A stretch of DNA of 64,000 nt from Pseudopedobacter sp965218985. GTDB lineage: Bacteria; Bacteroidota; Bacteroidia; Sphingobacteriales; Sphingobacteriaceae. The DNA lies in NCBI GenBank assembly GCA_965218985.1, contig CBDCMP010000007.1:1178001-1242000 (forward strand), written 5' to 3'. Position numbers and translations under genes: made by a program. This document shows positions 27,263 to 37,145 of the stretch, one piece after another. Numbering within the stretch: position 1 is the stretch's first letter; each line of letters begins with the position of its first letter. Under the pieces are notes generated by a model. It did no database searches. It was not told the origin of the DNA and saw only the letters and a list, made by a program, of their open reading frames with translations.

Positions 27263-29428
27263 ATGAAATCAAGAGCCTCATCCATTAAAACCTCCATGAT
27301 ATTCGTCATGCTTTTGCTTTCCTTTTCTGTGAAGGCAAAAGATTTTGAATTGTTAAAAAACGGGCTTGCAATTGCAAAATTGAATCTGATCAGTAAAGAT
27401 TCGGCTTTGGTTTATGCCAAAAACGATTTCCTTTCAGATTTACAAAAGATTACAGGCAATAAGGTTTCTCAAACCCTTGCTTCAAAAGTGTTTATTGCTA
27501 AAGTGGCAGACATTGATTTTGTAAATGATGTGGTTTTTAAAAATTTAACCAACTTAAAAGGAAATTTAACAGGCAAATGGGAAAGCTATCAGGTGTTTAC
27601 CAAAGATGGAAATCTGTACATTATTGGGAGCGACCTCAGAGGCACCATGTGGGGAATGTATCATTTTATGGAGAAATATTTGGGCGTTGACCCGATGTAC
27701 TTATGGACTGGTAAAACGCCCACACATCAAAGCAATTTGGTTTTTGATAAGATTGCGATAAATACCGCCGAACCAAGTTTTAAGTTCAGAGGTTGGTTTA
27801 TCAACGATGAAGATTACCTGAAAGGTTGGAAACAATTTAAAGGTGGCATGGAGGATGATAGCCACAACAGCCGATCAACAGTGATTACCCCAGAGGTTTC
27901 TAAAATGATCATTGAAACCATGCTGAGGTTGCGGATGAACCTGATTATCCCTTCAAGTTATAACGATATTTTAAATCCTGATGAAGAAATTGCGGTTAAT
28001 GAAGCCGCTAAAAGAGGCTTGTTCATCAGCCAGCATCATATTGCGCCCTTGGGCGTAAGTGCCTATTCTTTTGATGATTATTTTACCAAACAAGGCAAAG
28101 AAATTCCACTTTATTCTTACTATTCTAATCCAAAAAAAATGGAGGAAGTTTGGGAAACTTACGTAAAAGCGTGGACAAAATATCCTGATGTGGTTTGGCA
28201 ACTGGGTCTTCGTGGGCGTGGCGACCAAGCCATGTGGGTAATGGATCCGGCAATTCCAAAGAACGATAGCATAAGAGGAAAGATTATTACCGATGCCGTG
28301 ATGGCGCAATACCATCTTGTCAAAAAATATAATCCGAACGCCTTTACAACTTTTACACTTTGGTGGGAAGTAGCCCGGTTAATGAAACAAGGCTATATAA
28401 AAGCGAATGAGTTGCCTGATGATTTAACGATTGTATTTGCAGATAATTCGCCGGGTTGGGGAATCAGCCCTGATTTTTATACTACCGAACGTAAGGCAAA
28501 CAAACATTATGGCTTGTATTATCACCAACAATTATGGAATACTGGGCCACATTTTGTACAAGCCATTCCGCCTTCAAAAACTTATGAGGTGTTAAATGAA
28601 GCTTATCAACAGCAAACCAATTATTGCATTTTTAACGTGGGCAATATCCGTGAGTTTACGCTTGGGCTTAAAGCAGGGGCAAATATGCTTTTTGATATGA
28701 AAGCTTTCCCCAATTCATCACCCATTCAAGATTTTTGCAATGGTTATTATGGCAAATGGGCAAAAAAAGCTTCGTCAATTTATCAGGCATTTTTTGATCA
28801 TTATTTATTGGATAAAAACGATAGTTTCCGCACCGGATTTACCGAAATGCCCAACAGTCCTTATATTTTAGATGGTAACCTAGCCATTAGAATGGAAGCC
28901 ATGTTGGATGATTTTAACCATGTGCTGGATTTACACCTATTCAAAAGCGCATCCTGGAATGTAAAGAAAGCTTACGTTTCTCTCACTTTAGAATCAATGC
29001 CTCGTTTCAGAGAACCAGATGGAAAAGTGATCACTTGGGCAAAAGAACACGCTATTTATTTGGCTGAAATTGAAAAGCAAAAGCAAAACTTGGCTAAAGT
29101 GATTGATAGTGCAACTAAACTTCATCAAGAAATGGAGGGGCAGGCAAAAGAAATTTTCAATGTCAATTTATTGGCACCCGCTAAAATGTTTTATGAGTTG
29201 ATGGATTGTACTGCCGAAGTGATGGAAGCTATGAAAGCAGAAAGTACAAAAGACAGAAAGACCGCAGTAGTGCATCTTAAAAAAGCACTTTCGAGTATCC
29301 AAAAAACCAATAAGATCAAGCAAGAAGTAATGATGCAGGGGAAATGGAAAAACTGGTATCGTAACGAATCTAATGTAAAACTGGAGGGATATGAACAATA
29401 TCTTAAATACTTAACCAAGAACAATTAA
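27263..29428 (+). CDS. GH115-like alpha-glucuronidase
   Basis: The 721-residue secreted protein (signal MIFVMLLLSFSVKA) shows GH115 landmarks: an N-terminal domain with SDLRGTMWGMYHFMEKYLGV, then FKFRGWFINDEDYLKGW, LRLRMNLIIPSSYN, RGLFISQHHIAPLGVSAY and WQLGLRGRGDQAMWVMD, and a helical C-terminal part. Family members remove 4-O-methyl-glucuronic acid or glucuronic acid from xylan and arabinogalactan-type glycans. At 721 residues it is shorter than many GH115 proteins, lacking a long C-terminal beta domain. Ten bases separate it from GH31 and 18 from the next gene, so the three are co-transcribed. Released glucuronate fits the uronate isomerase gene further down. Confidence 0.85.
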   Translation: MKSRASSIKTSMIFVMLLLSFSVKAKDFELLKNGLAIAKLNLISKDSALVYAKNDFLSDLQKITGNKVSQTLASKVFIAKVADIDFVNDVVFKNLTNLKGNLTGKWESYQVFTKDGNLYIIGSDLRGTMWGMYHFMEKYLGVDPMYLWTGKTPTHQSNLVFDKIAINTAEPSFKFRGWFINDEDYLKGWKQFKGGMEDDSHNSRSTVITPEVSKMIIETMLRLRMNLIIPSSYNDILNPDEEIAVNEAAKRGLFISQHHIAPLGVSAYSFDDYFTKQGKEIPLYSYYSNPKKMEEVWETYVKAWTKYPDVVWQLGLRGRGDQAMWVMDPAIPKNDSIRGKIITDAVMAQYHLVKKYNPNAFTTFTLWWEVARLMKQGYIKANELPDDLTIVFADNSPGWGISPDFYTTERKANKHYGLYYHQQLWNTGPHFVQAIPPSKTYEVLNEAYQQQTNYCIFNVGNIREFTLGLKAGANMLFDMKAFPNSSPIQDFCNGYYGKWAKKASSIYQAFFDHYLLDKNDSFRTGFTEMPNSPYILDGNLAIRMEAMLDDFNHVLDLHLFKSASWNVKKAYVSLTLESMPRFREPDGKVITWAKEHAIYLAEIEKQKQNLAKVIDSATKLHQEMEGQAKEIFNVNLLAPAKMFYELMDCTAEVMEAMKAESTKDRKTAVVHLKKALSSIQKTNKIKQEVMMQGKWKNWYRNESNVKLEGYEQYLKYLTKNN

Positions 29429-29446
29429 GCTAAAAAGAAATAAACG

Positions 29447-31585
29447 ATGAAAATTGCACAAATATATCTGACCCTGTTTTTCCTTGTTTTTTTCTTTACA
29501 GAAGGGCAAGCTCAGGGCCTAAGAAAAGCAAACTTCCCAAAGAATGTGGAGTACGTTAAAAAAATGCCCGACCCAAAAAATGTTTGGATATTTTTTATGA
29601 CAGGGCAGTCAAACATGGCAGGCCGTGGATTGGTTGAACCACAAGATACGCTATCTAATAAAAGGATATTAACTATTGACAGCCTTGGTAACTGGATTTA
29701 CGCTAAAGAACCATTACATTTTTATGAACCCACCATGACGGGTTTAGATTGCGGATTATCATTTGGAAAAGAACTATTGACTGTAATTCCAAAAGACGTT
29801 ACCATTGCAATCATTCCGTGTGCTGTAGGAAATACCTCCATAGAGCAATGGTTAGGCGATGAAGAAACCCGTGGAATAAAATTGTTCTCCAATTTCAAAA
29901 ACAAGGTTAATCAATACCAAAAGTACGGAACCATTAAAGGGATTTTATGGCATCAGGGCGAAGCCAATGCAAAAACCGAGTTAATTCCTCAATATAAAGA
30001 TAATCTCCAGCAGTTATTAAAAAATTTCAGAGTAACAGTTAAAAATGATAAACTGCCGATTTTTATTGGTCAGCTTGGTTCTTACTCGAGACCTTTTGAA
30101 TGGCATCTAAAATGGGACTCAATCAATACTATTATAAATGATGTTGCGGAAAGCGACCCAAATACTTACGTAATATATACCCAGGATTTAAAAACCAAAG
30201 GCGATTATATCCATTTTGATTCGGAATCTCAAAGAACGATGGGGAAAAGGTTTGCTGATAAATACCTGCAATCCATCGATCTGTCTAAGAACAAATCTGT
30301 ATTTGATGTTTACAGTTTTGGTGCTAAAGGCGACGGAATTACCAACGACCACGATGCCATTCAAAAAGCGATAAATGCTTGTAAAGGTACAGGAGGAACA
30401 GTCTTGTTTTCAAAAGGACATTTTTTAACCGGGCAGTTGATGTTAGGAAGTGATATGACCTTGAAAATTGATTCTGGTGCTACCATATTAGGCATTCAAT
30501 CAGATGCTGAAAAAGATTACCCTTATCATAAAATAGAAACGCAATTCCCGAACAGAATGTATGAAGACATTCAACGGAGGTTATTTTATGGTAATCATAT
30601 CCAAAATATAACCATAACCGGAAAAGGAACTATTGATGGGCAAGGAGATTTTGAAAAATGGACAAAAAATGTTAAAAGTTTAGGCGCAGAAAAAGACAGA
30701 CCCACCATTTTATCTTTTGTGGATTGCAAAAACGTGACCGTCTCAAACGTTACCCTGATGGATCCCGGATGTTGGACACAGGTTTATATTGAATGTGATC
30801 ATGTGACTCTAAGTGGTGTGAAAGTACGTACCGGAAATCTATCTCCAAACCGGGATGGGATTGACATTGTAGATTGTCATCAGGTTTTGATAGAAAACTG
30901 CGACATCAAATCTGAAGATGATGGCATCTGTTTTAAAACTGGAAGCGAATATGGTTGTAAAGATGTAATTGTTAGAAATTGTACAATTGATAAATTAAAT
31001 GTAAATGCCGGAAACGGAATTAAATGGGGAACTGATGCTTTAGGAAGCTTTATGAATTTTGACGTTGCTGGTTTAAAAATTAAAAATGCGCTAAGAAATT
31101 CTGCCATTGCTATAGAATCTATGGATGGTGCTTTTATAGATAATATCAATATCAATGATGTAGAAATTACAAACTGCGGGCAGGCCATTTTTGTGATATT
31201 GGCGGATAGGAAGCGTACCGTCCCGGGAAGGGCAACCAGAATTGGAAGCATTTCAAACATTCATTTTAAAAATATTAAAGGCGACGGGTTTACCCAACAA
31301 TATCCATCCATCATTACCGGAATTAAAGGTCATCATATCCAAAATATAACTTTTGAAAATTTAGATCTTGAAATGAAAGGCGGCGTTGACACCAACGATC
31401 AAAAAGTGGTGGAATATGACGGTTCTTACCCCGAAGGATATAAGTATGGCGATACAAATGCCTTCGGGTTTTTTATCCGCCATACCGATAGTGTGGAGTT
31501 TATCAATTGCAAGATAACGGCAAAATCCCCAGACAAAAGGCAGTGGTTAGTTCAAGAAGATGTCGAAAATGTAAGTATCAGATAA
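29447..31585 (+). CDS. Fusion: SASA-type carbohydrate esterase plus GH28-like beta-helix
   Basis: After a signal peptide (LFFLVFFFTEGQAQ), residues about 45-280 form an SGNH carbohydrate esterase of the SASA/CE6 type. It has FFMTGQSNMAGRG (nucleophile Ser), GILWHQGEAN and a late DYIHFDSESQ. Residues about 285-712 form a GH28-like parallel beta-helix starting with DVYSFGAKGDGITNDHDAIQ. Catalytic-region motifs are NRDGIDIVDC and SEDDGICFKTG; the position of the usual GHG histidine reads GNGIKWG. A single polypeptide that removes acetyl groups and attacks the uronate backbone fits pectin or rhamnogalacturonan-like substrate. The fusion looks genuine, as both domains are complete and in one frame. 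Confidence 0.9.
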   Translation: MKIAQIYLTLFFLVFFFTEGQAQGLRKANFPKNVEYVKKMPDPKNVWIFFMTGQSNMAGRGLVEPQDTLSNKRILTIDSLGNWIYAKEPLHFYEPTMTGLDCGLSFGKELLTVIPKDVTIAIIPCAVGNTSIEQWLGDEETRGIKLFSNFKNKVNQYQKYGTIKGILWHQGEANAKTELIPQYKDNLQQLLKNFRVTVKNDKLPIFIGQLGSYSRPFEWHLKWDSINTIINDVAESDPNTYVIYTQDLKTKGDYIHFDSESQRTMGKRFADKYLQSIDLSKNKSVFDVYSFGAKGDGITNDHDAIQKAINACKGTGGTVLFSKGHFLTGQLMLGSDMTLKIDSGATILGIQSDAEKDYPYHKIETQFPNRMYEDIQRRLFYGNHIQNITITGKGTIDGQGDFEKWTKNVKSLGAEKDRPTILSFVDCKNVTVSNVTLMDPGCWTQVYIECDHVTLSGVKVRTGNLSPNRDGIDIVDCHQVLIENCDIKSEDDGICFKTGSEYGCKDVIVRNCTIDKLNVNAGNGIKWGTDALGSFMNFDVAGLKIKNALRNSAIAIESMDGAFIDNININDVEITNCGQAIFVILADRKRTVPGRATRIGSISNIHFKNIKGDGFTQQYPSIITGIKGHHIQNITFENLDLEMKGGVDTNDQKVVEYDGSYPEGYKYGDTNAFGFFIRHTDSVEFINCKITAKSPDKRQWLVQEDVENVSIR

Positions 31586-31609
31586 TCATTTGACTATTAA
31601 CTAAAAATT

Positions 31610-31628
31610 AGGCAGAATTGTTCTGCCT
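31610..31628. terminator. Short hairpin after the esterase-GH28 gene
   Basis: AGGCAGAA and TTCTGCCT are exact inverted repeats with a TTG loop, 24 bases after the stop. No T-run follows, so it may stabilise RNA rather than terminate. Confidence 0.35.
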
Positions 31629-31747
31629 GTAGCTATTGCCATGCCTTATATTATTGTAAAAATGAACAAGTAAATAAAAAATTGTGTGGGGTGTTTGGGG
31701 AGTAACACCGGAAAATTAATCCAATTATAAACTTAAATTAAAAAGCA

Positions 31748-33640
31748 ATGAAAAAAATTTACGTATTAACTGTGGTAGTAAGCTTATTATTTCAGTTCTC
31801 CACTGCCCTGGCAGGGACTATTAAAACCTATCCTTTACCCTCCTGTTATACCAGTAGCGGTTATTGGGGTGTAAAGGTAAATGGCACTCCTATTCCCGTT
31901 GCAAAATATGCTCCACTTGGCCCGGTGCAATATTATTTTGCTCATTTATCTGCCAGTGGTACTAATTCTTATGAGATTGAAGCTTTTGAAACTGTTAGCA
32001 CTTACACCATCAGTCCAACTTCTTATAGCATAACTGCTACAAAAAGCGGCACCAAATTAACTTTCTCGGTTGGGCAATCTCGTTATCTGCAAATAAAGAT
32101 AAACAGCCGGAGTATTCTTTATCTGTTGATAGACCCTCTTGAAGACAGTATTCCTGCGTCTTCTGGTACGGGAATTTATAATGTAACCACGGCTCCGTAT
32201 AGCGCAAACAATACAGGTGCTAGTGATGTAACTTCAAAAATCCAACAAGCCATAGATAATGCATCCTCAGCAGGCGGTGGAATTGTTTATTTTCCGGAAG
32301 GGGTATATTTAACGGGTGCACTTACCCTAAAAAATAATGTGAAGATTTATTTAAAAGGTGGAGCAGTTTTATTGGCAATAAATGACCAATCCAAATACGG
32401 CACTAATCCAAACCCAGCCCACCTTATTAAAGGTGACAACGTTACCAATGTAAAGGTTTATGGTAGGGGCAGTATTTTTTGCCGGGGAGATTTGTTGAAC
32501 GGAAATGTAAGAACTGATGCCGCTGGGCAGTTTAGAATAGGTCCCATACAACTCCTTAATTTAACTGGTGCAACAATAGAAGGTATTACCTGTGTTGAAA
32601 GTACGGCTTGGACTTTAACTTTAGATAAAAACGTTAGAAACACCACCATAAAAAACGTTAAAATATTAAATGAAATGACTTGGGCATGGAATGATGGGAT
32701 TGACATCATTGGTTCTCACGACATTAATGTAAACCATTGTTTTGTTTCAACAGCGGATGATGTTGCCTGTATAAAAACACAAAACTTCCCGAAGGTAAAT
32801 CCTGGAAATCCTGCATATAACATCACTTATGATGACATAGTTTGTAAATCTGGCATATCATCGGGTTTTAAAGTTGGGCTACAAGCAGAGGATGATATTT
32901 ATAATATCTGGGCAAAAAACTTTGAGGTGCTAGACTGTGAAAGGGGTTTTAACATAGATCACTGGAACGGTAATGGGTATTGGCATGATATACATTTTGT
33001 GGACTGGAATGTAGAGACTATGACTGGTACTGCACAAACTATTGTTAAAGGAAAATATATTGATTGCCCATTTAGGATAGAAATTTCTCAAGAACCAAGT
33101 ACAACCTATGAAGTTGGTGTTGGCAAGGTAAGCGATATTGAAATTACCAGAGTCAAGTTTAATGCTTTTGGACCCAATGACTCTTATTTTTGGGGGTATG
33201 ATGGCGGTAATAATATCATTACCCGTATTAATATCAATGATTTATATTTTGGTAATACGTTGGTGACTAGCAATACTACTGGCCATATTCAAAATAAAGG
33301 ATTTACTTACCAGATCAGTTATAATGCAGGACTATCTTCTTTGGCATTTAATCCTACTGAATCTACAGGATTAGAAAATTTATTAGTCAAAGAGCAATCG
33401 ATTGTTATATATCCAAATCCTGTTTCCGGTCAAACATTAACTGTTGATTTAAAAGATAAATCAATTTCAGAAATTTCAATATATAATGTTTCAGGTAAAA
33501 GGGTGTACCACAAATCTATTGATGTCAATTATGCTGATGAATCAGTTACAATTGAAAAGCCCGATCAAGGAGGTATTTACCTTATGCAGATTACTGATCT
33601 AAAAGGCGCAAAAACATCAGGTAAGTTTATAGTAAACTAG
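31748..33640 (+). CDS. GH28/GH49-like parallel beta-helix glycosidase with T9SS sorting domain
   Basis: The 630-residue protein has a signal peptide (VVVSLLFQFSTALA) and an N-terminal beta-sandwich (about 25-135, ending YLLIDPLED). A beta-helix begins with SDVTSKIQQAIDNASSAGGG. Acidic catalytic-region motifs are WNDGIDIIGS and STADDVACIK. The segment SGFKVGLQAED replaces the histidine-bearing GHG motif of classical GH28. The combination also resembles GH49 dextranase/isopullulanase, so the family is left open. The final ~75 residues (VIYPNPVSGQTLTVDL to GKFIVN) are a T9SS type-A sorting domain, so the enzyme is secreted across the outer membrane. It lies 162 bases after the esterase-GH28 gene and upstream of SusC. 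Confidence 0.82.
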   Translation: MKKIYVLTVVVSLLFQFSTALAGTIKTYPLPSCYTSSGYWGVKVNGTPIPVAKYAPLGPVQYYFAHLSASGTNSYEIEAFETVSTYTISPTSYSITATKSGTKLTFSVGQSRYLQIKINSRSILYLLIDPLEDSIPASSGTGIYNVTTAPYSANNTGASDVTSKIQQAIDNASSAGGGIVYFPEGVYLTGALTLKNNVKIYLKGGAVLLAINDQSKYGTNPNPAHLIKGDNVTNVKVYGRGSIFCRGDLLNGNVRTDAAGQFRIGPIQLLNLTGATIEGITCVESTAWTLTLDKNVRNTTIKNVKILNEMTWAWNDGIDIIGSHDINVNHCFVSTADDVACIKTQNFPKVNPGNPAYNITYDDIVCKSGISSGFKVGLQAEDDIYNIWAKNFEVLDCERGFNIDHWNGNGYWHDIHFVDWNVETMTGTAQTIVKGKYIDCPFRIEISQEPSTTYEVGVGKVSDIEITRVKFNAFGPNDSYFWGYDGGNNIITRININDLYFGNTLVTSNTTGHIQNKGFTYQISYNAGLSSLAFNPTESTGLENLLVKEQSIVIYPNPVSGQTLTVDLKDKSISEISIYNVSGKRVYHKSIDVNYADESVTIEKPDQGGIYLMQITDLKGAKTSGKFIVN

Positions 33641-33709
33641 AGCAATGTTAATCATAAAACGACGAAAAATAATTTTTAAATTACTTATTATCAATGATAT
33701 AAGTCTTTT

Positions 33710-33717
33710 TACTTTTG
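33710..33717 (+). promoter_or_regulatory. Possible -7 promoter element upstream of susC
   Basis: TACTTTTG matches the Bacteroidota -7 consensus TAnnTTTG. It would give a 5' leader of roughly 150 bases before the SusC start. No clear -33 element is visible, so this is tentative. Confidence 0.3.
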
Positions 33718-33779
33718 ACTTTCTACTTTTAACTTAACACTATAAAATAAAGAAAATTTAAAAACTAAATAAATTAATT

Positions 33780-33821
33780 ATGAAAGAAAACTTGTATCAA
33801 ACCTTAGGCTTCAAAGGATAA
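33780..33821 (+). other. Small leader ORF or relic of an earlier susC start
   Basis: ATG at 33780 opens 13 codons (MKENLYQTLGFKG) and a stop. If one base is added after this point, reading continues in the next frame as IKWSPNIVLNHIKRNYRNEN up to the SusC start. This looks either like an old N-terminal extension broken by a frameshift, or a short leader in the 5' region. Translation is unproven. Confidence 0.35.
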
Positions 33822-33869
33822 AATGGAGTCCTAACATTGTATTAAACCATATTAAAAGAAATTATAGAA

Positions 33870-36800
33870 ATGAAAATAATTAACTACTTTAACACAAAGC
33901 GGAGAGAAAATCCAATCTCCGTTTATTACAAATTATTGTTTTTTGCTTGGACATTGTTTACTTCTTCAGCAGTTTCTGCTCAGAGTAGGATAATAAACGG
34001 GGTGGTGGTAGATGATATCGGTGTGACATTGCCTGGTGTATCAGTTAAGATAAAGGGCAATTCGGTATCCGCAAATACAGATGCAAATGGTAAGTATAGC
34101 ATCAAAGTATTGGATAATCAGTCGGTACTTGTGTTTTCTTTTATTGGTTTTGAGCCAAAGGAAGTGACAGTTGGCACAAAAACTTCGGTGAACGTCACAC
34201 TAGTCCCAAATAATATTAGCCTAAACGAAGTGATTGTTCAGACAGGTTATGGTACTACTGCAAAAAAAGATGTCACCGGTTCTGTTGGTGTAGTAAGCGT
34301 AAAAGACTTACAAAAAGCACCGGTAACTTCTTTTGAACAGGCATTAGCCGGTAGAGTTGCTGGAGTGCAGGTTGTTTCTGGAGATGGGCAACCCGGAGAC
34401 GGTGTAAATATCACTATTCGTGGAAATAACTCTATCAATAATTCAAATTCTCCGCTTTACGTCATAGATGGTTTTCCCATAGAAAATCCAAATAACAATG
34501 CGATTAATCCTGCCGAAATCGAAACTATTGATGTATTAAAAGATGCATCAGCCACAGCTATATATGGTTCGAGAGGAGCAAATGGAGTAATCATTATCAC
34601 TACAAAAAGAGGAAAAACTGGCGAGCCAACTATTAGTTATAATGGTTATGCTGGTTTTAATAAAATCACCAGTAAGGTAGATGTGTTGAGTCCTTATGAG
34701 TTTGTAAAACTTCAAGCAGAAATTAACCCTGTATTTGCGGGGAATGATTATTTTTCAAAAGGGCAAACTTTAGATACCTACCGGGATGTAGCGCCCGTAA
34801 ATTTTCAGGACAAATTGTACAAAGCTTCTCCATTTCAAGACCATTATATTTCTTTAAGCGGCGGAACAGATAAAACTAAATACGCTGTTTCTGGATCTAT
34901 AACAAATCAAGATGGAATTATTGTAAATAGTGGTTTTACCAGATATCAAGGCAGGGCAGTATTAGACCAAAATATTGGCAAAAAACTAAAAATTGGTACA
35001 AACATCAACTATTCGTCTTCCAAATCTTTTGGGCAAACGCCCCGCAGCCAGAATAATTTTGGTGGTAACGATGTGGGCTATAATTTGATGTACCAATTAT
35101 GGAGTTACAGGCCAGTTACTGGTAGTCTAAATCCAGATGATCTATTGGATTCCTTTTTGGATCCCAACAATACCGAGGGTTCGATATTAGATTACAGAGT
35201 AAACCCTTATGATTCTTTTACTAACGAGTACAGAGGGGTATTCAGTAACACTTTTGTAGGTAATGCTTATGCAGAATACGCGTTTACAAAAGACTTAACG
35301 TTTAGAACAACCGGTGGCGTAAGTCTTTCATCTGGCAGGAGAGAAAATTTTTATAATAGCAAAACCAGACAAGGGAGTCCGCTGACTTATAATGGCCAAC
35401 TAAATGGGGTAAATGGTTCTATTAACCAAACTAACCGAAATGATTATTCATTTGAAAACGTTTTGACCTACAGTAAGAAAATAGATAACGACAATTCATT
35501 TTCTATTAAAGGGATTTACGGAATACAGATAGATGAAACCCAAGGATTTGGCTTTACGGCACTAAAACTCCAGAACGAATCTTTAGGGATAGCCGGTTTA
35601 GGTAGGGCACTGAGCGGTAATGTGACGCCAAGTACAGATGTTTCTACCTACAGACTCCAATCTTTTGCTGCAATTTTTAATTATCAGTTTAAAGGAGGTA
35701 AATATCTTTTCACCGGTAATTTCAGGGCTGATGGGTCCAGCAAATTTTCTGAAGGAAACAGATACGGATATTTCCCCTCCGGTGCGCTTGCATGGCGATT
35801 CTCTGAAGAAAAGTTCATCAAGGATTTAAATATAGTTTCCAGTGGAAAACTTAGAGGAGGCTATGGTTTAGTGGGTAACAATAGGGTTGCCGATTTTGCT
35901 TACATAAGCCCGCTTGAAAGTAACGGTGGCGGCCCCGGCGGCCCAGCTTATTATCCTTTTGGAGGTGTGATAGATAACAGCACACAAGCAGTTTATATTG
36001 CCACTTTAGGGAATCAGAAATTGAAATGGGAAACTACCGGATCCTTGGATATTGGTTTGGAGTTTGGCGTTCTGAATGACAGGGTTTTGGTTGAGGCTGA
36101 TTATTACAAAAAACACACTTACGATTTATTGTTGAACTCTAAGTTGGCATTAAGTGCTGGAACGCCAAATACCATTATCGATAATATTGGGGAAACCAGT
36201 AACGAAGGTTTTGAATTCACTTTAAACTCACAGTTGATAAAGAAGGCTGATTTTGGTTGGAACACCAGTTTTAACATCACATTTAACAAAAACAAAATCT
36301 TAGCATTAAGCGGAGGTCAGAATTACTTAACATCAACAGTATCGGGTTCGGGTACCACGTTTACAAGCCGTCAGGGATATATTGCTCAAATCGGGAAACC
36401 TATCTCTTTGATGTATGGTTATATTTATGATGGGAATTATCAGGTAGAAGATTTTGATCTTTTAAATAACGGTACTTACCGCATTAAAGATAATGTGCCT
36501 TTTGGAGTGGGTACACAGCTAAATCAAACCAGAGGTGGCTCTAACCCGGTACAGCCCGGAGACCCAAAATACAGAGATATAAATGGTGATGGTTTAATCG
36601 ATCAAAATGACCAAACTATTATTGGGGATCCAAATCCATTGCATTTTGGGGGATGGAACAATAATTTTAGTTACAAAAGTTTTGACCTGAATGTATTTTT
36701 GCAATGGTCTTATGGAAATGAAACTTTAAATGCTAACAGGCTATATTTAGAAGGCGGTTTCCCGGCACAATATGGTATAAACCAACTTGCAAGTTATGCG

Positions 36801-37133
36801 GATAGGTGGACACCTGAAAACAGGAGCAACACTTTGTTTAGATCCAGTGCAACTGGGGCGGCAGTATATTCTTCTAGGTATATAGAAGATGCATCCTTTT
36901 TAAGACTAAAAACGGTGCAATTAGGCTATAACTTGCCTACAAGTTATTTGCAAAAGGTAAATCTTAAATCAGTAAGGTTATATACTGCTGCACAAAACAT
37001 CCTCACTTTCACTAACTATTCTGCAACAGATCCAGAAAACTCAACAAGGGGTACAGGTTTAACTGCCGGATATGATTTTTCTGCCTACCCAAGAGCTTTC
37101 ACAGTCACTTTTGGTTTAAATGTTTCACTTTAA
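33870..37133 (+). CDS. SusC/RagA-family TonB-dependent outer-membrane transporter
   Basis: The 1087-residue protein has a signal helix (YYKLLFFAWTLFTSSAVSAQ), then a carboxypeptidase-regulatory-like domain (INGVVVDDIGVTLPGVSVKI, SKYSIKV-type strands). The TonB plug follows with VIVQTGYGTTAKKDVTGSV and the LYVIDGFPI and DATAIYGSRGANGVIIITTK motifs. A long barrel follows, with a C-terminal LNVSL. It imports oligosaccharides released by the enzymes encoded upstream. No STN domain precedes the plug, so control by an anti-sigma/FecR relay is not indicated. The SusD gene follows after 12 bases, so they are co-transcribed. Confidence 0.96.
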   Translation: MKIINYFNTKRRENPISVYYKLLFFAWTLFTSSAVSAQSRIINGVVVDDIGVTLPGVSVKIKGNSVSANTDANGKYSIKVLDNQSVLVFSFIGFEPKEVTVGTKTSVNVTLVPNNISLNEVIVQTGYGTTAKKDVTGSVGVVSVKDLQKAPVTSFEQALAGRVAGVQVVSGDGQPGDGVNITIRGNNSINNSNSPLYVIDGFPIENPNNNAINPAEIETIDVLKDASATAIYGSRGANGVIIITTKRGKTGEPTISYNGYAGFNKITSKVDVLSPYEFVKLQAEINPVFAGNDYFSKGQTLDTYRDVAPVNFQDKLYKASPFQDHYISLSGGTDKTKYAVSGSITNQDGIIVNSGFTRYQGRAVLDQNIGKKLKIGTNINYSSSKSFGQTPRSQNNFGGNDVGYNLMYQLWSYRPVTGSLNPDDLLDSFLDPNNTEGSILDYRVNPYDSFTNEYRGVFSNTFVGNAYAEYAFTKDLTFRTTGGVSLSSGRRENFYNSKTRQGSPLTYNGQLNGVNGSINQTNRNDYSFENVLTYSKKIDNDNSFSIKGIYGIQIDETQGFGFTALKLQNESLGIAGLGRALSGNVTPSTDVSTYRLQSFAAIFNYQFKGGKYLFTGNFRADGSSKFSEGNRYGYFPSGALAWRFSEEKFIKDLNIVSSGKLRGGYGLVGNNRVADFAYISPLESNGGGPGGPAYYPFGGVIDNSTQAVYIATLGNQKLKWETTGSLDIGLEFGVLNDRVLVEADYYKKHTYDLLLNSKLALSAGTPNTIIDNIGETSNEGFEFTLNSQLIKKADFGWNTSFNITFNKNKILALSGGQNYLTSTVSGSGTTFTSRQGYIAQIGKPISLMYGYIYDGNYQVEDFDLLNNGTYRIKDNVPFGVGTQLNQTRGGSNPVQPGDPKYRDINGDGLIDQNDQTIIGDPNPLHFGGWNNNFSYKSFDLNVFLQWSYGNETLNANRLYLEGGFPAQYGINQLASYADRWTPENRSNTLFRSSATGAAVYSSRYIEDASFLRLKTVQLGYNLPTSYLQKVNLKSVRLYTAAQNILTFTNYSATDPENSTRGTGLTAGYDFSAYPRAFTVTFGLNVSL

Positions 37134-37145
37134 TATAGATTGATC

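Noticed and set aside
31610..31628. Hairpin after the esterase-GH28 gene as a strong terminator
   Set aside because: The stem has no T-run and downstream genes appear to belong to the same PUL, so it is kept only as a weak feature.
33396..33403. AATCGATT in the end of the GH28/GH49-like gene, matching the centre of the palindrome at 24276
   Set aside because: It lies inside a coding region, and an eight-base word of this composition is expected to occur a few times in 64 kb by chance.
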